Below the pieces are notes generated by a model that did not search any database, was not told the DNA's origin, and saw nothing but the letters and a program-made list of their open reading frames with translations. A stretch of DNA of 64,000 nt from Helianthus annuus (lineage: Eukaryota; Streptophyta; Magnoliopsida; Asterales; Asteraceae), in assembly GCF_002127325.2 (NCBI RefSeq), contig NC_035437.2:166562263-166626262 (forward strand), in the 5' to 3' direction. Both the position numbers and the translations under genes were made by a program. Positions 29,920-41,387 of the stretch are shown one piece after another (positions within the stretch are counted from its first letter, which is position 1; each line of letters begins with the position of its first letter).

Positions 29920-30750
29920 GAGAAAATTATTGTTTTGGCCCCTATAGTTTAGTCAGTTTAAACATTTTAGTCTAAAAAGAATCTTTTAATATATCACACC
30001 TTAAGGTTGCATTTTATAACGGTTTTGGCCCCTGACACTAATTTTATTACTTTTTTGCAGTTAAGTGTAAGGGTAATTAGGTCATTATATACCTTAGGGG
30101 TTGTTTTTTTATAATTACAAAGTTTTTTTAATATTTAAGAGATTATTAATGCAATTACTCAAGTTTTTGCATAAATCAACCTTTATCTTATACCTAAACT
30201 GCACTCCATACTTTAATAGTTAAGTGTAAGGGTAATTAGGTCATTATAACATTTTTTTTTGTAAAAATCAACCTTTATGTTGTAAATAATATTTTTACAC
30301 AAATCAACCTTTATGTAATCAAAGACCATAGTACCTTCACATGCAAAGCATGTGAGATAACCTTAACTGAGTTTTTGGAAGACGTTAGTTGTAAAGGTTA
30401 TAGAACGTTACAAACATGAACATAAAGGTTGGGTTTTGCCGATTTCATAGTGAAATGTATGAACTGCAATTTAGGTATAACATAAAGGTTGATTTATGCA
30501 AAAACTTGAGTAATTGCATTAATAATCTCTTAAATATTAAAAAGAAACTTTGTAATTATCAAAACCAACCCCTAAGGTATATAATGACCTAATTACCCTT
30601 ACACTTAACTGCAAAAAAGTAACCAAGTTAGTGTCAAGGGCCAAAACCGTTATAAAATGCAATCTCGGGGTCTGATGTGTTAAAAAATTCCTTTTGAGGC
30701 TGAAATGGTTAAACTGGTTAAAACACAGGGGCCAAAACAGTAATTTACTC
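29920..30750. mobile_element. Mutator-like foldback, GAGTAAATTA family
   Basis: 831 bp with long inverted arms (about 29920-30190 and 30490-30750), for example GGTAATTAGGTCATTATA against TATAATGACCTAATTACC. The left end GAGAAAATTA is one base off the family end. The target duplication is TTTCGTTTA (29911-29919) against TTTCTTTTA (30751-30759). It lies upstream of the NEN-like gene, between it and the PPR gene. Confidence 0.8.
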
Positions 30751-30759
30751 TTTCTTTTA

Positions 30760-31237
30760 TCTATCCATGTTATGAATGCATGTTTTTCTTTCCAAACAAT
30801 CAAGGTTTGTCAGAAACCATAACAAGAAGCAAACATCATCTTTGATGTCTTTGTAGTTGATACTTTGCATCTTAAAGACTTGTTATGCCATTTACCTTCC
30901 AAGTGTGGCTTTCTTTACCTTACTTTTCAATTTGCACCCAACAATAGAAATACAATTATGAACAACAATGAACTAATATTTACATGGAGAGAACATAACA
31001 AAAGAAAACCTAGCTTTAGACCAATCTAGTGTTGATTTTACATCCCTTTTAAGATTATAACTATAAAACATATAAATGTTGATTATAGATAAGGAATCGA
31101 ATGCACGGTTATGATGATTGTAAGGATCTTAATGGGTGTATGTAGATCATTGTGATACTCTAAAATTTTAATATGATGATGATATATTATTTTAATAGTA
31201 TAGTTTGATATAAGGTCAGTCTTCCTCTTAAAACAGT
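30760..31237. other. Intergenic sequence downstream of the PPR gene
   Basis: AT-rich with no gene seen. The part next to 31237 is expected to hold the 3' untranslated region of the minus-strand PPR gene. Confidence 0.5.
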
Positions 31238-32950
31238 TTAACGACTATCAAGGGGAACATAAGCTTGTGCTGTCTGGTAAACATCAGGCTTGTAACCAGT
31301 TAACTTTGCTTCAACTGTCATCAAAAGAAGCATATCACTGATCAGAGATGCATGCCTATGACTCCATTCACCTGCCAAAAATTCATGAACCGCTTCACCT
31401 ATCTGCACCCAGCTTCTTCCTGGTGGCTTTTTCAGTGCCAATTCAACCATCTTTTCCCTCATATTGGCAACATCTTTCCATTTCTTCGCACCAGCATACA
31501 CATTCGACAATAGTACCAAATACGCAGCCGCTTTATCCTCGTCAAGCTTCATGTTACCTAGCTTTAGACCAATTTGAGAAGCAAGATTTACATTCTTGTG
31601 GATTCTACAACCGCCAAGTAACGCTCCCCAGATCGCATCATTTGGCTCCATGGGCATAGTATCTACCAGCTTATGAGCTTCATCCAAGAGTCCACCACGG
31701 CTTAGAAGATCAACGATGCAACCGTAATGCTCGATTTTGGGCTCAATTCCCCAAATCTTGTTCATGTTTTTGAAGATATGGCGTCCTTCGTCAACCAAAC
31801 CAGAATGGCTGCAAGCATGCAACACAACTAGCATGGTTATGTCATCCGGTTTTGAACCATCATTTTGTGTGTTTTCCATCCATTGGAAGACGTTTAAAGC
31901 ATCTTTGCCACGACCTTGTTTTGCAAAACCTGAGATCATGGTGGTCCATGAAACAGTACTTTTTAACGGCATACGTTTGAATAATGCATATGCATCATCA
32001 ATAACACCACAACCAGCATACATGTGTAAGAGTGCATTGTTCACACGAACTGTGCGTTTTTTATTCGTTATGTGCCAATTTCTATCAACGTAAGAATGGA
32101 TCCACCTCCCCATTTTCAAATCACCAATCTCCGCACAAGCAGATAAAGCGGCAACCAAAGTCACCTGATCCAGTTCCATACAAGACTTCAACATTTCACG
32201 AACAAAAAACAATGCTTCCTTACACCTCCCATCGTGCGCATACCCAGAAACCATTGTGGTCCAAGAAACAACATTTCTCTCCGGCATTTCATCAAACACT
32301 CCACGCGCCCCATCAATGTCACCACACTTAACATACCCAGCAATCAGCGTATTCCAAGTCACCACATTTCTCTCACGCATTTCATCGAACACCTTACGTG
32401 CATTCTCCACTTCACCCACCGCATAAAGATTTACTAAATTAGTTTGAACAAACAAATTCGAAACAAACCCACCAACCAAAACCCTCCCATGAAACTTCTC
32501 CCCCAATCTTAACAACTTTCCACGAGCACACGCATTGATCACAAACGAGTAACTGTACTCATCCGGCTTTTCGCCTGATTCAAGCATTTCATCGAACAGG
32601 TTAACTGCATCATGAGGATTATCAGTTCCAGCAAAGGCTCTAATTATTTGATTCCAGGAAGTGATGCTAGGTTTGTTGATTTGTGCAAAAGTTTGGTGGG
32701 CTTGATGAAGATAACCGGAACGTATGTATGATTGAAGCAGCTTAACAATAATGAAGTTTTTTTGGGTGAAGTTGTTTATGATGATCTGGGTGTGGATTTG
32801 GGAGGTTTCTGTGATGGTGTTTACTTTTTGGAAGAGATTGAAGAGGAATTGTTGCAGAAATCTGGTTGTTGGAGGGTGTTTTGTGGTTATGGCGCGAAAA
32901 GTTTCTTGAACTGACATATAGTTGTTTGATTTACATTGTAGCAAAAACAA
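31238..32950 (-). CDS. Pentatricopeptide repeat protein, PLS class with E/E+ tail
   Basis: Intronless, 570 codons, as usual for plant PPR genes. About ten PPR units run from residue 60 to 440 in P, L and S types (ITSWNQIIRAFAGTDNPHDAVNLFDEM, VVTWNTLIAGYVKCGDIDGARGVFDEM, VSWTTMISGFAKQGRGKDALNVFQWM). The tail has the E and E+ motifs (WGALLGGCRIHKNVNLA, YLVLLSNVYAGAKKWKDV, PGRSWVQIGEAVHEF) and no DYW domain. This class binds organellar RNA and usually takes part in C-to-U editing, recruiting a deaminase in trans. A basic, Ser/Thr/Gln-rich N-terminus fits an organelle targeting peptide. A second ATG at residue 12 is possible. The orthologue is not identified. Confidence 0.92.
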   Translation of the reverse strand: MFLLQCKSNNYMSVQETFRAITTKHPPTTRFLQQFLFNLFQKVNTITETSQIHTQIIINNFTQKNFIIVKLLQSYIRSGYLHQAHQTFAQINKPSITSWNQIIRAFAGTDNPHDAVNLFDEMLESGEKPDEYSYSFVINACARGKLLRLGEKFHGRVLVGGFVSNLFVQTNLVNLYAVGEVENARKVFDEMRERNVVTWNTLIAGYVKCGDIDGARGVFDEMPERNVVSWTTMVSGYAHDGRCKEALFFVREMLKSCMELDQVTLVAALSACAEIGDLKMGRWIHSYVDRNWHITNKKRTVRVNNALLHMYAGCGVIDDAYALFKRMPLKSTVSWTTMISGFAKQGRGKDALNVFQWMENTQNDGSKPDDITMLVVLHACSHSGLVDEGRHIFKNMNKIWGIEPKIEHYGCIVDLLSRGGLLDEAHKLVDTMPMEPNDAIWGALLGGCRIHKNVNLASQIGLKLGNMKLDEDKAAAYLVLLSNVYAGAKKWKDVANMREKMVELALKKPPGRSWVQIGEAVHEFLAGEWSHRHASLISDMLLLMTVEAKLTGYKPDVYQTAQAYVPLDSR

Positions 32951-33538
32951 ATGTTATATGTGGTTAATTGATAATTGGCTTCTATGAAGCCTTTTTGCTG
33001 GTTAATTTAGGAATTACTTGCATTAGTTTACAAAATAATTTTTAAAACTATTAAAATTATGGTATTTAGTTATAGGATTTGTATTTGGTCTGGGTTTTAA
33101 AACCTTGGTTGTAATAGCATCTCAAACGCTGGTTGGCTCTTTCCTAGTTGTATGTGGCGTCGACATGATGACGACTTGCTAAGAATCTCTTTGGTTTCCA
33201 ATGTCAAACTCCATGGCTATGGACCGTTCTTAATGCCTTTTGTAAGAGAGGAAGAAGAGGGAAAGAGTTGTTGGGTATGTGGGTACTGAAAAAGTATGAC
33301 GTGAAGATCCTTGGCCTATGACCTATTGTAGGTGTCTTACTTCCCCTTATTTGCAACATTTGAATATTTTAATTTGTGTGATTCAAGTAAACATAAAACC
33401 CATGTTCATGACTGTGGATTCTCAGTTTGTCGTCACACTAAGACCATTAGTAGTGGTCAAGTGAGTGGAAAAAAAGTGAAATTAGCGCCACACAGACAGA
33501 AGAAGCACTCACATTCACTTGCTTGAAGATGTGTAGTG
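32951..33538. other. Spacer upstream of the PPR gene
   Basis: The first 200 bp should contain the PPR promoter. 33390-33538 has inverted words (CCATTAGTAGTGGTCAAGTG and CACTTGCTTG...) and may be a small MITE. No gene is seen. Confidence 0.45.
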
Positions 33539-33940
33539 TGTTGGCGGTAATTCCCGACTCATCACAAGTAGGTGATGTGAAAGGGTGACAAAAGGAGTTC
33601 AAGTCACAAGTCGGTGAACTTGAGGGATCAATGTTGACAAGTTGGTTATAATTGGTTAAGTTTCCTAATTACATTATAATTATATTTGGTAATGTCTTGG
33701 TCATCAAGTTAGGGTTATATGGTAATGTATTCGTCACCAAGTTATGGTAAGCCTATATAAACCAAGGTAGGGTTAGGCATTATTAAGATAAGAGTCAAGA
33801 GAAGATAAAACCGAGTTATGGTTTTATGAGTTATTGTAATCAAGTTTTTTGAGTTATATTTTCTTGGTTATAATAAAAGTTCTTGGAGAGTTATTCCATT
33901 CGTTCTTGTTCTTGTGTTTGATTAATCGATTGGGACTTGA
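33539..33940 (+). repeat. 5' LTR of the gag-protease copia
   Basis: Begins TGTTGGCGGTAATTCC. TATATAAA lies at 33754-33761 (promoter). The end is placed just before TGGTATGAGAGCC (33943-33955), a one-base variant of the initiator Met tRNA primer site. The exact right border is uncertain because the 3' copy is truncated. Confidence 0.7.
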
Positions 33941-34392
33941 ATTGGTATGAGAGCCAAGTTCAATCGTCGATATCAAACGAGTACTCGACAAATCGGCGGC
34001 TAATGTATCAAGGATTCAAGGGTCATCGATTGGTTGAGGCTCCGCGTGGCGGCAAGAGTGATCATAAACGAAACAAGTCAGTCGGACTTTTTCGTTCTAG
34101 CGGTTGCCATACTAAATCGTCGGGGCAGCCGCGTAGGTGCTGTTACGAAGGCGGGCATCAAGTAGGTTGTTCGTACGACGGCAATCAAAACAAAAAGGTT
34201 TTCGGTTGGTGTGGTTCACGTTACTGGCGGAAATCGTTTTCACAAAGGTTTTGCGAGAGGAATCCAAGAACGGAAAAAATTTAAGCTTCAAGATTAATAT
34301 TTAATAAAAGGCGAAAAATAAAAGGTTTGTTTTATGCGGCTGTAGCTGTTGTTCTTTGATTGAACAAGAAACATAAAAGTGAAACAATTCAA
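33941..34392 (+). other. Leader of the gag-protease copia up to the Helitron
   Basis: Primer site followed by sequence with a frame at 33937-34284. That frame carries Cys/His-rich words (CCYEGGHQVGC) but no known domain. Probably untranslated leader. Confidence 0.45.
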
Positions 34393-36145
34393 TCTATATC
34401 TATATATATATATATAAATGAGATGTGATTTGGGCTATGTGGCATTGGATTTGGGACAATTTTGCTGATGTGGCAACCTCATTTTTTGAGTTTAGGAGGG
34501 AATTCTCAAATGCAATAAGCATTCACGATTTCAACAAAATGGAAGCAGGATCCGTTTGAGTTTGGGTCATCCGTTACCAAATGAATTCGGATCCATATAA
34601 AAGGCAACTTTTTTCCTTTTTTTTCTTTGTAAACCCTAATAGACACTTCATCGCCGCTTTCATTCTTCTGAATCCATCTCTGTGTTTTCTTCACTCCATT
34701 GAAGCCGCTTATTCGATTCTTTGAAGTATGTTTTTCCCCTACGTATTTCATCATGAATTTAACCTAACATTTTCGCTGTCATCTACACAATCTGATACTA
34801 CCATTGTTATTTACCTTTAGTTGTGTAGGAGAAACACCGGTTTCTTTCATCGATTCATTTGCAGGTACGGAATCTTTCTTCATTATTGTTGATTATAACG
34901 TTTAATTCATTGTATCTACTTTGTTTTTTTTTTATTGTTAATGTTTGAGTTTTCGATCACTAACATCCTACCAGAATTTAGGTTCACCATTATTCGATTA
35001 CTTAGATGATGTTCTTCCTTCAGCGATTCGTCAATGTTCATCAAAGGTATGTTCTTCGTTTTTAATCTTTGATGTTTTTGTTATATGAATCTAATCGTAT
35101 TTTTTTTGTTTTTGTTCTTGATCTCATAAACCCTATACACACAATGTCCACATACGGTTCTTCATTATGTCGCAGTTCTTCAATTGGTAACACAGCTATG
35201 CCAGGTATGGGTACATTGGCGAACTCGAGAACTTTGTTAAGCAAATGTCATTTGACCCAACTACATCTATGTTGATTATAGTTTTTTATGCATGTCTTGA
35301 TTATAAACATGAGAGGTTTGGGAAATGGGCAGCTGGTCATCTTAATGATTTGAATCCATCAGTCCCATTTAGATTTGAACTCATGGATCATAGAAGAATG
35401 GCTTGAAGGATCAGTGAGTTGTTTGGTTGAACGTCTGATTCTCAGGATATACTGTTGAATGAGTGTTTGGAGGTGATTATGATTCTCAGAACATCTGATT
35501 CTATGGTTTTGGGTGACAACAAAGCGAACCAGCCGGGTTGGGTGACGTTTAACGGTTCGGTTTGATGGTTTGGCACTTTAACCCGATTTTTTTAGTTTTG
35601 TTCAAAATCATTAGTTTGTTTTAAAATTTTTAAAAATGGTTAATGAACACCCGACTTAACCGTAAAAACCATCAGACTGCTAAAACCAAACCATTTGGGA
35701 TCTCAAAACGGCCGACTTTTTTCGGTTTGGAGTGTTCGGTCGGTTTCAACGATTTATGAACACCCCTTACTTCTGAGCAGATTGGGTGTCTCGGTTCCGT
35801 TAGAACGGGTCATATTTTAGTACAAGTCAAAACAGGCCATGCCTGTTCTGTTTGACCTTAATCTAAATTACCGTATATATTGTTTTTCTCAAACCACCAC
35901 ATATTACAACTTCACTTTCTGAAACAGTAAATCCTAAAACGCAATTCTCCAATCGTTTTTCACGGATTCATCATTCGGGTATGTTTTTTAGTTCAATCCT
36001 TTTATGAAGAACCAGTTTTATTATTGTTTATTTACATGTATTTTACATTTAGACTCTTTGACATAATGAGGTTTGAATTATGTTTTTTATAATGTCTAGA
36101 CAATGATTTTAACTTAGATTTGAAGAATTTAAGGTTTGCATCTCA

Positions 36146-36715
36146 ATGACTGGTCACCTTAAGTTGTTTATTTATCTTAACACTTACTTTTTATATCAAA
36201 GTTCTGGTCACATTTGGCAATCACACAATCAGCAAAGTTCGACACACAAGAAGCAACTGTATATATGGTGGTTTTTATTGATTAATTGGGTGATTGTTGT
36301 GTGTTTGAGTGAAGGTACCAAAGGAAATCCCGTAAAAGTTACGGCTACAACAGGCAAAAAAAATTGGATCCGTGCAGTGTCAAAGGGGTGTGGGTCACCA
36401 GCAGTTGCTCTTTTGAAGGTCATGCCACCTGTTGTGTTAAATACATGTACGTTTCCTGATCTTATATGGCAATTTGTATTTTTAATCGACATTCATAAAT
36501 ACACAATATTCGTTTTTCATGGCGATTGGTTTTCGAGAGTAAATACAGATCTCAATAAGAGTGTTTGCTATTGCTTGATGACTAGCTTTTCAGTGTGTGG
36601 ATGTGCAAACATGTTTAATTGTGAATTAGTTATATTTATACTTTTTTCGCTTTCAGATGCATATATATACGTATTGGCATATACATTTTGTGATTTTTTT
36701 TTGCTGTTACAATGA
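36146..36715 (+). other. Open frame in the Helitron, function unknown
   Basis: A 189-codon frame. Residues 50-95 (EGTKGNPVKVTATTGKKNWI and after) look more protein-like than the Phe/Tyr-rich remainder and may be an exon captured from a host gene. I do not recognise it. The rest of the frame is probably intron. Confidence 0.25.
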
Positions 36716-37968
36716 TTCACGTCATGATCTTCTGCTGGAATTTCAAATTGATCCTTCATCTTCTCTCCTGGTATCGCCTCTCTTCATGTACGTTTATTTT
36801 TTTAATTTTATTCAATCACAAAAGATTAGCGATTCAAATTTATTTATCCTAAAATCAATTGGCTATCATTATCTCTATATAACATTATAGGATTACAAAG
36901 CTTTATACCACATTATCAAGAGGGAATCCGATGTTCATTTTTTTTTCAATCACAATACCACGATATATCGCTTCAACTAAACATTAGGTTTTGAATACAA
37001 ATTCTTGAATTTGCTACTAAAAGATTGAATCTTGAATGTTATTGGTTGAAGATTCAGATGATTTTATTCAAGGGTTACATGGGGCTGTAGTGGGGTTAGG
37101 TGTGCGATGATGCCATCACAATTTGGTGAGAATGGGAAGCCAAAAGGGCTTTAGATGTAAGTTTTCCTTTCTAATCTTTGATTATTTGGTTCTGAGATAT
37201 GCATACATCATAGATTGTGTTGTTCTTCGGGGAGGTTATTTTGAATCGTTTAATTTAAGAAAGTTATAGTTTTGGTTGATCAGGTTTGAATCAGAATGTT
37301 CGCTACGACAAGATGATTTCTTTCCTCGGACAGCCACACCTTTGGAAGACATCTGCAAATCACTTTTCTGGTAATATCAAATATAGTATATTATTACATG
37401 GTCTTTAAGCATTCATTATCAATTTATCATAGAGTTGTAATATTTTCTTTGAACACTTTGCCGGGCTTGGCTGCTTGCTGTGCTTAAGATGCATAAAAGA
37501 CACATTCACATCGGATGAGGGATAGAATAATCATCCGAAGAGGCTTTATGCACCCGGTTGCCTTTATCACATTGTACAGAGAAAACCTTTCGGGTATAAG
37601 ATTGCTACTTATACCATTTTTTATAACTAGCCAACATTATTCCGTGTGTGATGTTCAAGCTGGAAAACATGTATTGAACAAATTTGTGTTAATTGTGGTT
37701 GTAGATGTGGTAGGTTTCCACCGGTTGTAAGGAGAGTGGTCCCTCTAAATGGGAGATTTGAGCACATAGTTTCAGCCATGACAATTAATAAGGGAATAAT
37801 TCTCGGATTTGTGCCTTCCGCTGATTCTCAAGTATGATCCTCTCACACATGCGCGATCTATTAATTTTTTTTACGTTGAAGCATTTGTTTTCTTTAGATG
37901 TTAAAAGTGTTATTTTTTTTACTTTCCAAGGTAAAGGCAGCAAAGTTGAGAGATTTTAATATGTCACA

Positions 37969-38698
37969 GGCTGGAAGTTACATTGCTTCTTATTGTTTAT
38001 ATTGCTTATGGGTACTCTCAAGGAGGTGCTGTTTCATACGTTTTGCTGACACTTAGCAGTTGGTTTCTGGTGATTTCATGGTTGTTTGCTCCTTATATCT
38101 TCAACCCATCTGGTTTTGAATGGCAGAAGTATGCTTCTTTTTACCTCTGTTGTTAGTAAAGATCAATGTTTTAAGAATAGAAGCTTATCTTACATTTTAT
38201 GATTTTGGTACCGTGTGAGCAGGACTGTTGAAGATTTCGATGACTGGATAAACTGGCTTCTGTATAAAGGCGGAGTTGGGGTCAAATAAGAACAGGTCTG
38301 TTATTACATTATTCCGGATTGTTAAAAAACGACAGTTTCTATATTCTGGAATTCTTTTTGGATCATGGATTATGATACTATGTTTTTATTTTAACGTTTA
38401 TTCACTATATTTGATTCTCAGACGCATATCCAAACGATCAGAGGCTGGATACTTGAAACTATCTTGAGTCTATAGTTTACAAACTTGATCTCACAGGAAA
38501 GAGTACATCTGCTTCGGTATAGTTTTACATCGTGCTTTATTTCAAATTTAATTATTATCATCTACTATAAAGTTATTATGTATATATGGACATTTATGAT
38601 TACTTCTTGAATTAAAAACTTAGAAATTATCTTGAATCTGTGAACAGATGTATGGTCTCTCCTGGGTGGTGTTGGCTGGATTTATCATAATATTCAAG
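37969..38698 (+). pseudogene. Captured callose synthase (glucan synthase-like) exons
   Basis: Four exon-like pieces in order, with splice-like borders: about 37969-38128 (LLIVYIAYGYSQGG...SSWFLVISWLFAPYIFNPSGFEWQK), 38223-38295 (TVEDFDDWINWLLYKGGVGVK), 38422-38516 (HIQTIRGWILETILSL, then VYKLDLTGKSTSAS in another frame) and 38648-38698 (MYGLSWVVLAGFIIIFK). These match the C-terminal membrane region of plant callose synthases, closest in memory to the CalS9/CalS10 (GSL10/GSL8) type. A stop after GVGVK and internal losses in pieces 2 and 3 show it is dead. Retained introns mean capture at the DNA level, as Helitrons do. Confidence 0.85.
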
Positions 38699-41121
38699 GT
38701 TGGTACTGTATTTTCTTTCTTTTTTTATAATTATTCTTTTAATCACTCACTTGATTAGATTGTAAACATGGGTTGTGAATTGATTTGCAGTATTCATGTG
38801 GTCACAAAACTCATAAACTCGACGTTAAGGAGCATGTAAGTAATTTAGAGATGATTAGAATTTTTGTAATCGGAATTGGACATTTTGGTTTCACTTAAGA
38901 ATTTTTTTTGCAGCAATTCTTATGTATTAGCTTTGTGTTTTAACCACTTCACACAACACCACGTTTGATGACGTTTTTCATGATAGTTTAACCATGGACG
39001 ATAGTTTAACCATGGACTGGTCAAAACGACCCGAAAGAATCATCTTCCCAAACTAATTTTATTCGCAGTGATTGGTGGTTATTCATTCTTTTGGGCAATA
39101 TGCTAAAAGAAAGTATGTTTCCAGCAATATTTTTTGAGGATAAGTGCAACCTGAATGTAGAGAAGGGTAATGCTTGATTCAAATATTTAGCTTTTGTTCC
39201 ATATCAATTTAAACAAATAAAAGTTGTTGGAAATTTGTACAATGGTTTTATTTGTACAATGGAAATTTGTTCCACATCACTTATAGCTTTCGTCACTTCT
39301 AGAGTTGTAAAATGATAAAATAAAAGTGGACTTAACATATACTGATTAAAAATTATTTTAGTAGTTTTAACGGTTTTATTTTTATTTTTTTATTTTATTT
39401 TATGGTTATATAACACTATATGTGATAAAAGGTTGAAAGATTGGGTTTTATTTGCCACTTGCAGATCTTCTAGCAAACTCTTATAGTAATCTAAGTTTAA
39501 AAAAATGAGTTATAAGGTTATGCACATAAAAATATAGTCGACTTTAGACCCTTTTGGCCTGTTAGTTTTTTAAACCTAAATTATGTGTCCATAAGTTAGT
39601 TAGTTGAAATGCCTCCTTTACAATAGACACTTGCAACTTGTGAGTTGTGATGACTATAGGAACTTGTGAACATTTAAACATGTATGAAAAGTCATTTTTT
39701 TCTATATCATGATTATTTGGGATATTGGGATTCTGGGTTTGGTCATTGACTTGGGCTGCTCAAGTCATAATGTTTGGTCATTGACTCATCTCTGATTTTG
39801 TTATCTTTTTTAGTTCAGTATCATTTTTATATGTTTATATTTTTCATTACAAAGTTCATCTCAATGCCAGTAGATATTATCAGCTGGGAAGTTCCACTCA
39901 CATTTTAATGTTTGTTAAATTTTTAGATACCTGTTTTGTTTAGTTACTTATAATATTTTGATTGATCTTGATGATTGGCGAAAATTAGGTTTAGCTCACC
40001 AGTCCTCTCACCTGCTTCATTGACTTCACATTTGGAGTCTACGAACTTGGTATTGTTTTTGTTTGTACATTTGTTTAAAGTTTAATTGTGTCTAAGTTTT
40101 GTTGATATTTTAATTAGGATCAAAGGTATGTTATAATTATTGTTGGGTGCTGTTTAGTTATAAAAAAATTCTGCTTTTACAGGTTTGTGTGGTGAGGGTG
40201 AGGTATACATGGTAGCACATATAACCTTACAACAGGTAAAAATATTTAAGATATCATTTTCTATATACATGGTGGTAATGTATAAAAGACGTACTGAACT
40301 GTTCGTCAATGTGCGTATTATAGATTTATCTGAGCTTACTGGATATTATATCATCTTACTGGTGTATTTATAGGCCTTGAGAAGGAAGGCGCGTCATTCA
40401 AAGAATTGCATCATAGCCGATAACAGCTGAAGCAAGTTAAAGGATTGTTGTATAAACTCTTAATTGCAATTGTTTTACTCATTGATCTGACGCTCTACTT
40501 CGTCACCTGTTACTCATCAACATTTGACTTGCCATCTAGGTCCATTTTAAGCGACTTTTTTCGATCAGACCTCATTTTTTATTTGAATTTTTTGCTTGAT
40601 TGTAATTTTTGCATAGATATGTTGCTGAATTTAAACTTCTAATTTGTTGTTTGCATTGGTATTAGTAGATTCGGAAGTTATCTCAGCATTGGTTTCAATA
40701 GGTTCGGAAGTTACCTCAGCGATATGATTCATGGAGATGCTACATTTTCATAGAGATTTAATTTCATTTGATTTTCATGTACTGGAAGCTTTCATGTATG
40801 GCTTAAATTGTAGTGTATGAGATTATTTTGTCATGGTTCATGCAAGAAGTTCATATAATGATTGCTAGATGAACAAAGTTATTAGGAGAATAAGGAAATG
40901 TCTATAGTCTTATTGAATAGAATTATTTATTTGGCATATATGTAAACATCCTTGATTAGCGTATAGAAGAATCTCTTGAATGATCAATACAATTTTTACT
41001 TGCTATTAAAAGATTTGGTTTGGATTATTTGAATCCGATATCTCTTTTAAAAATGTATATACACTTGTGTTTAACAAAATTTAAATGGTCCAACCCGCGA
41101 AGTTCGCGGGTGATAACCTAG

Positions 41122-41387
41122 TTGGTTTTATTTATTGAAACAACCTTTTATTGTTTCTTTGAACGTCTGAAACAAAAAAAAAATAAAATAAATAATAATA
41201 ATATTATAACAAGTTGGGTTATTATTATTTTTTGTTTAAACTAAGTTTGGGTTTAAACAATAAACATTGTTTGAGCTGGACAAGTGGTTCAATTCGAGGT
41301 TTGATTGTTACTCGGTTTTCGAGAGGTATTCGTGACCGGGTTTCTGCGAGCAAACACGTTCGGTTCTGAAAAGTTGTTCAGAAATCA
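41122..41387 (+). other. Leader of the gag-protease copia after the Helitron
   Basis: Continues the copia leader to the gag ATG at 41388. AT-rich, no gene. Confidence 0.5.

Larger units (their letters stand above)
34393..41121 (+). mobile_element. Non-autonomous Helitron, 6.7 kb, with captured gene fragments
   Basis: Begins TCTATATC (34393) and ends CTAG (41118-41121). Seven bases before the end is a GC-rich hairpin, ACCCGCGA-AGT-TCGCGGGT (41093-41111). It sits between host bases A (34392) and T (41122), the usual A-T Helitron target, with no target duplication. Inside are many short exon-like stretches with splice-like borders, including callose synthase pieces (37969-38698). No Rep or helicase coding is recognised, so it needs an autonomous partner. 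The interior (34500-37900 and 38830-41080) otherwise has AT-rich sequence and an older repeat (about 35510-35767). Confidence 0.82.

Noticed and set aside
34393..41121. Region read as a functional callose synthase gene
   Set aside because: Only a few C-terminal exons are present, with a stop and internal losses, and the catalytic domain is absent.
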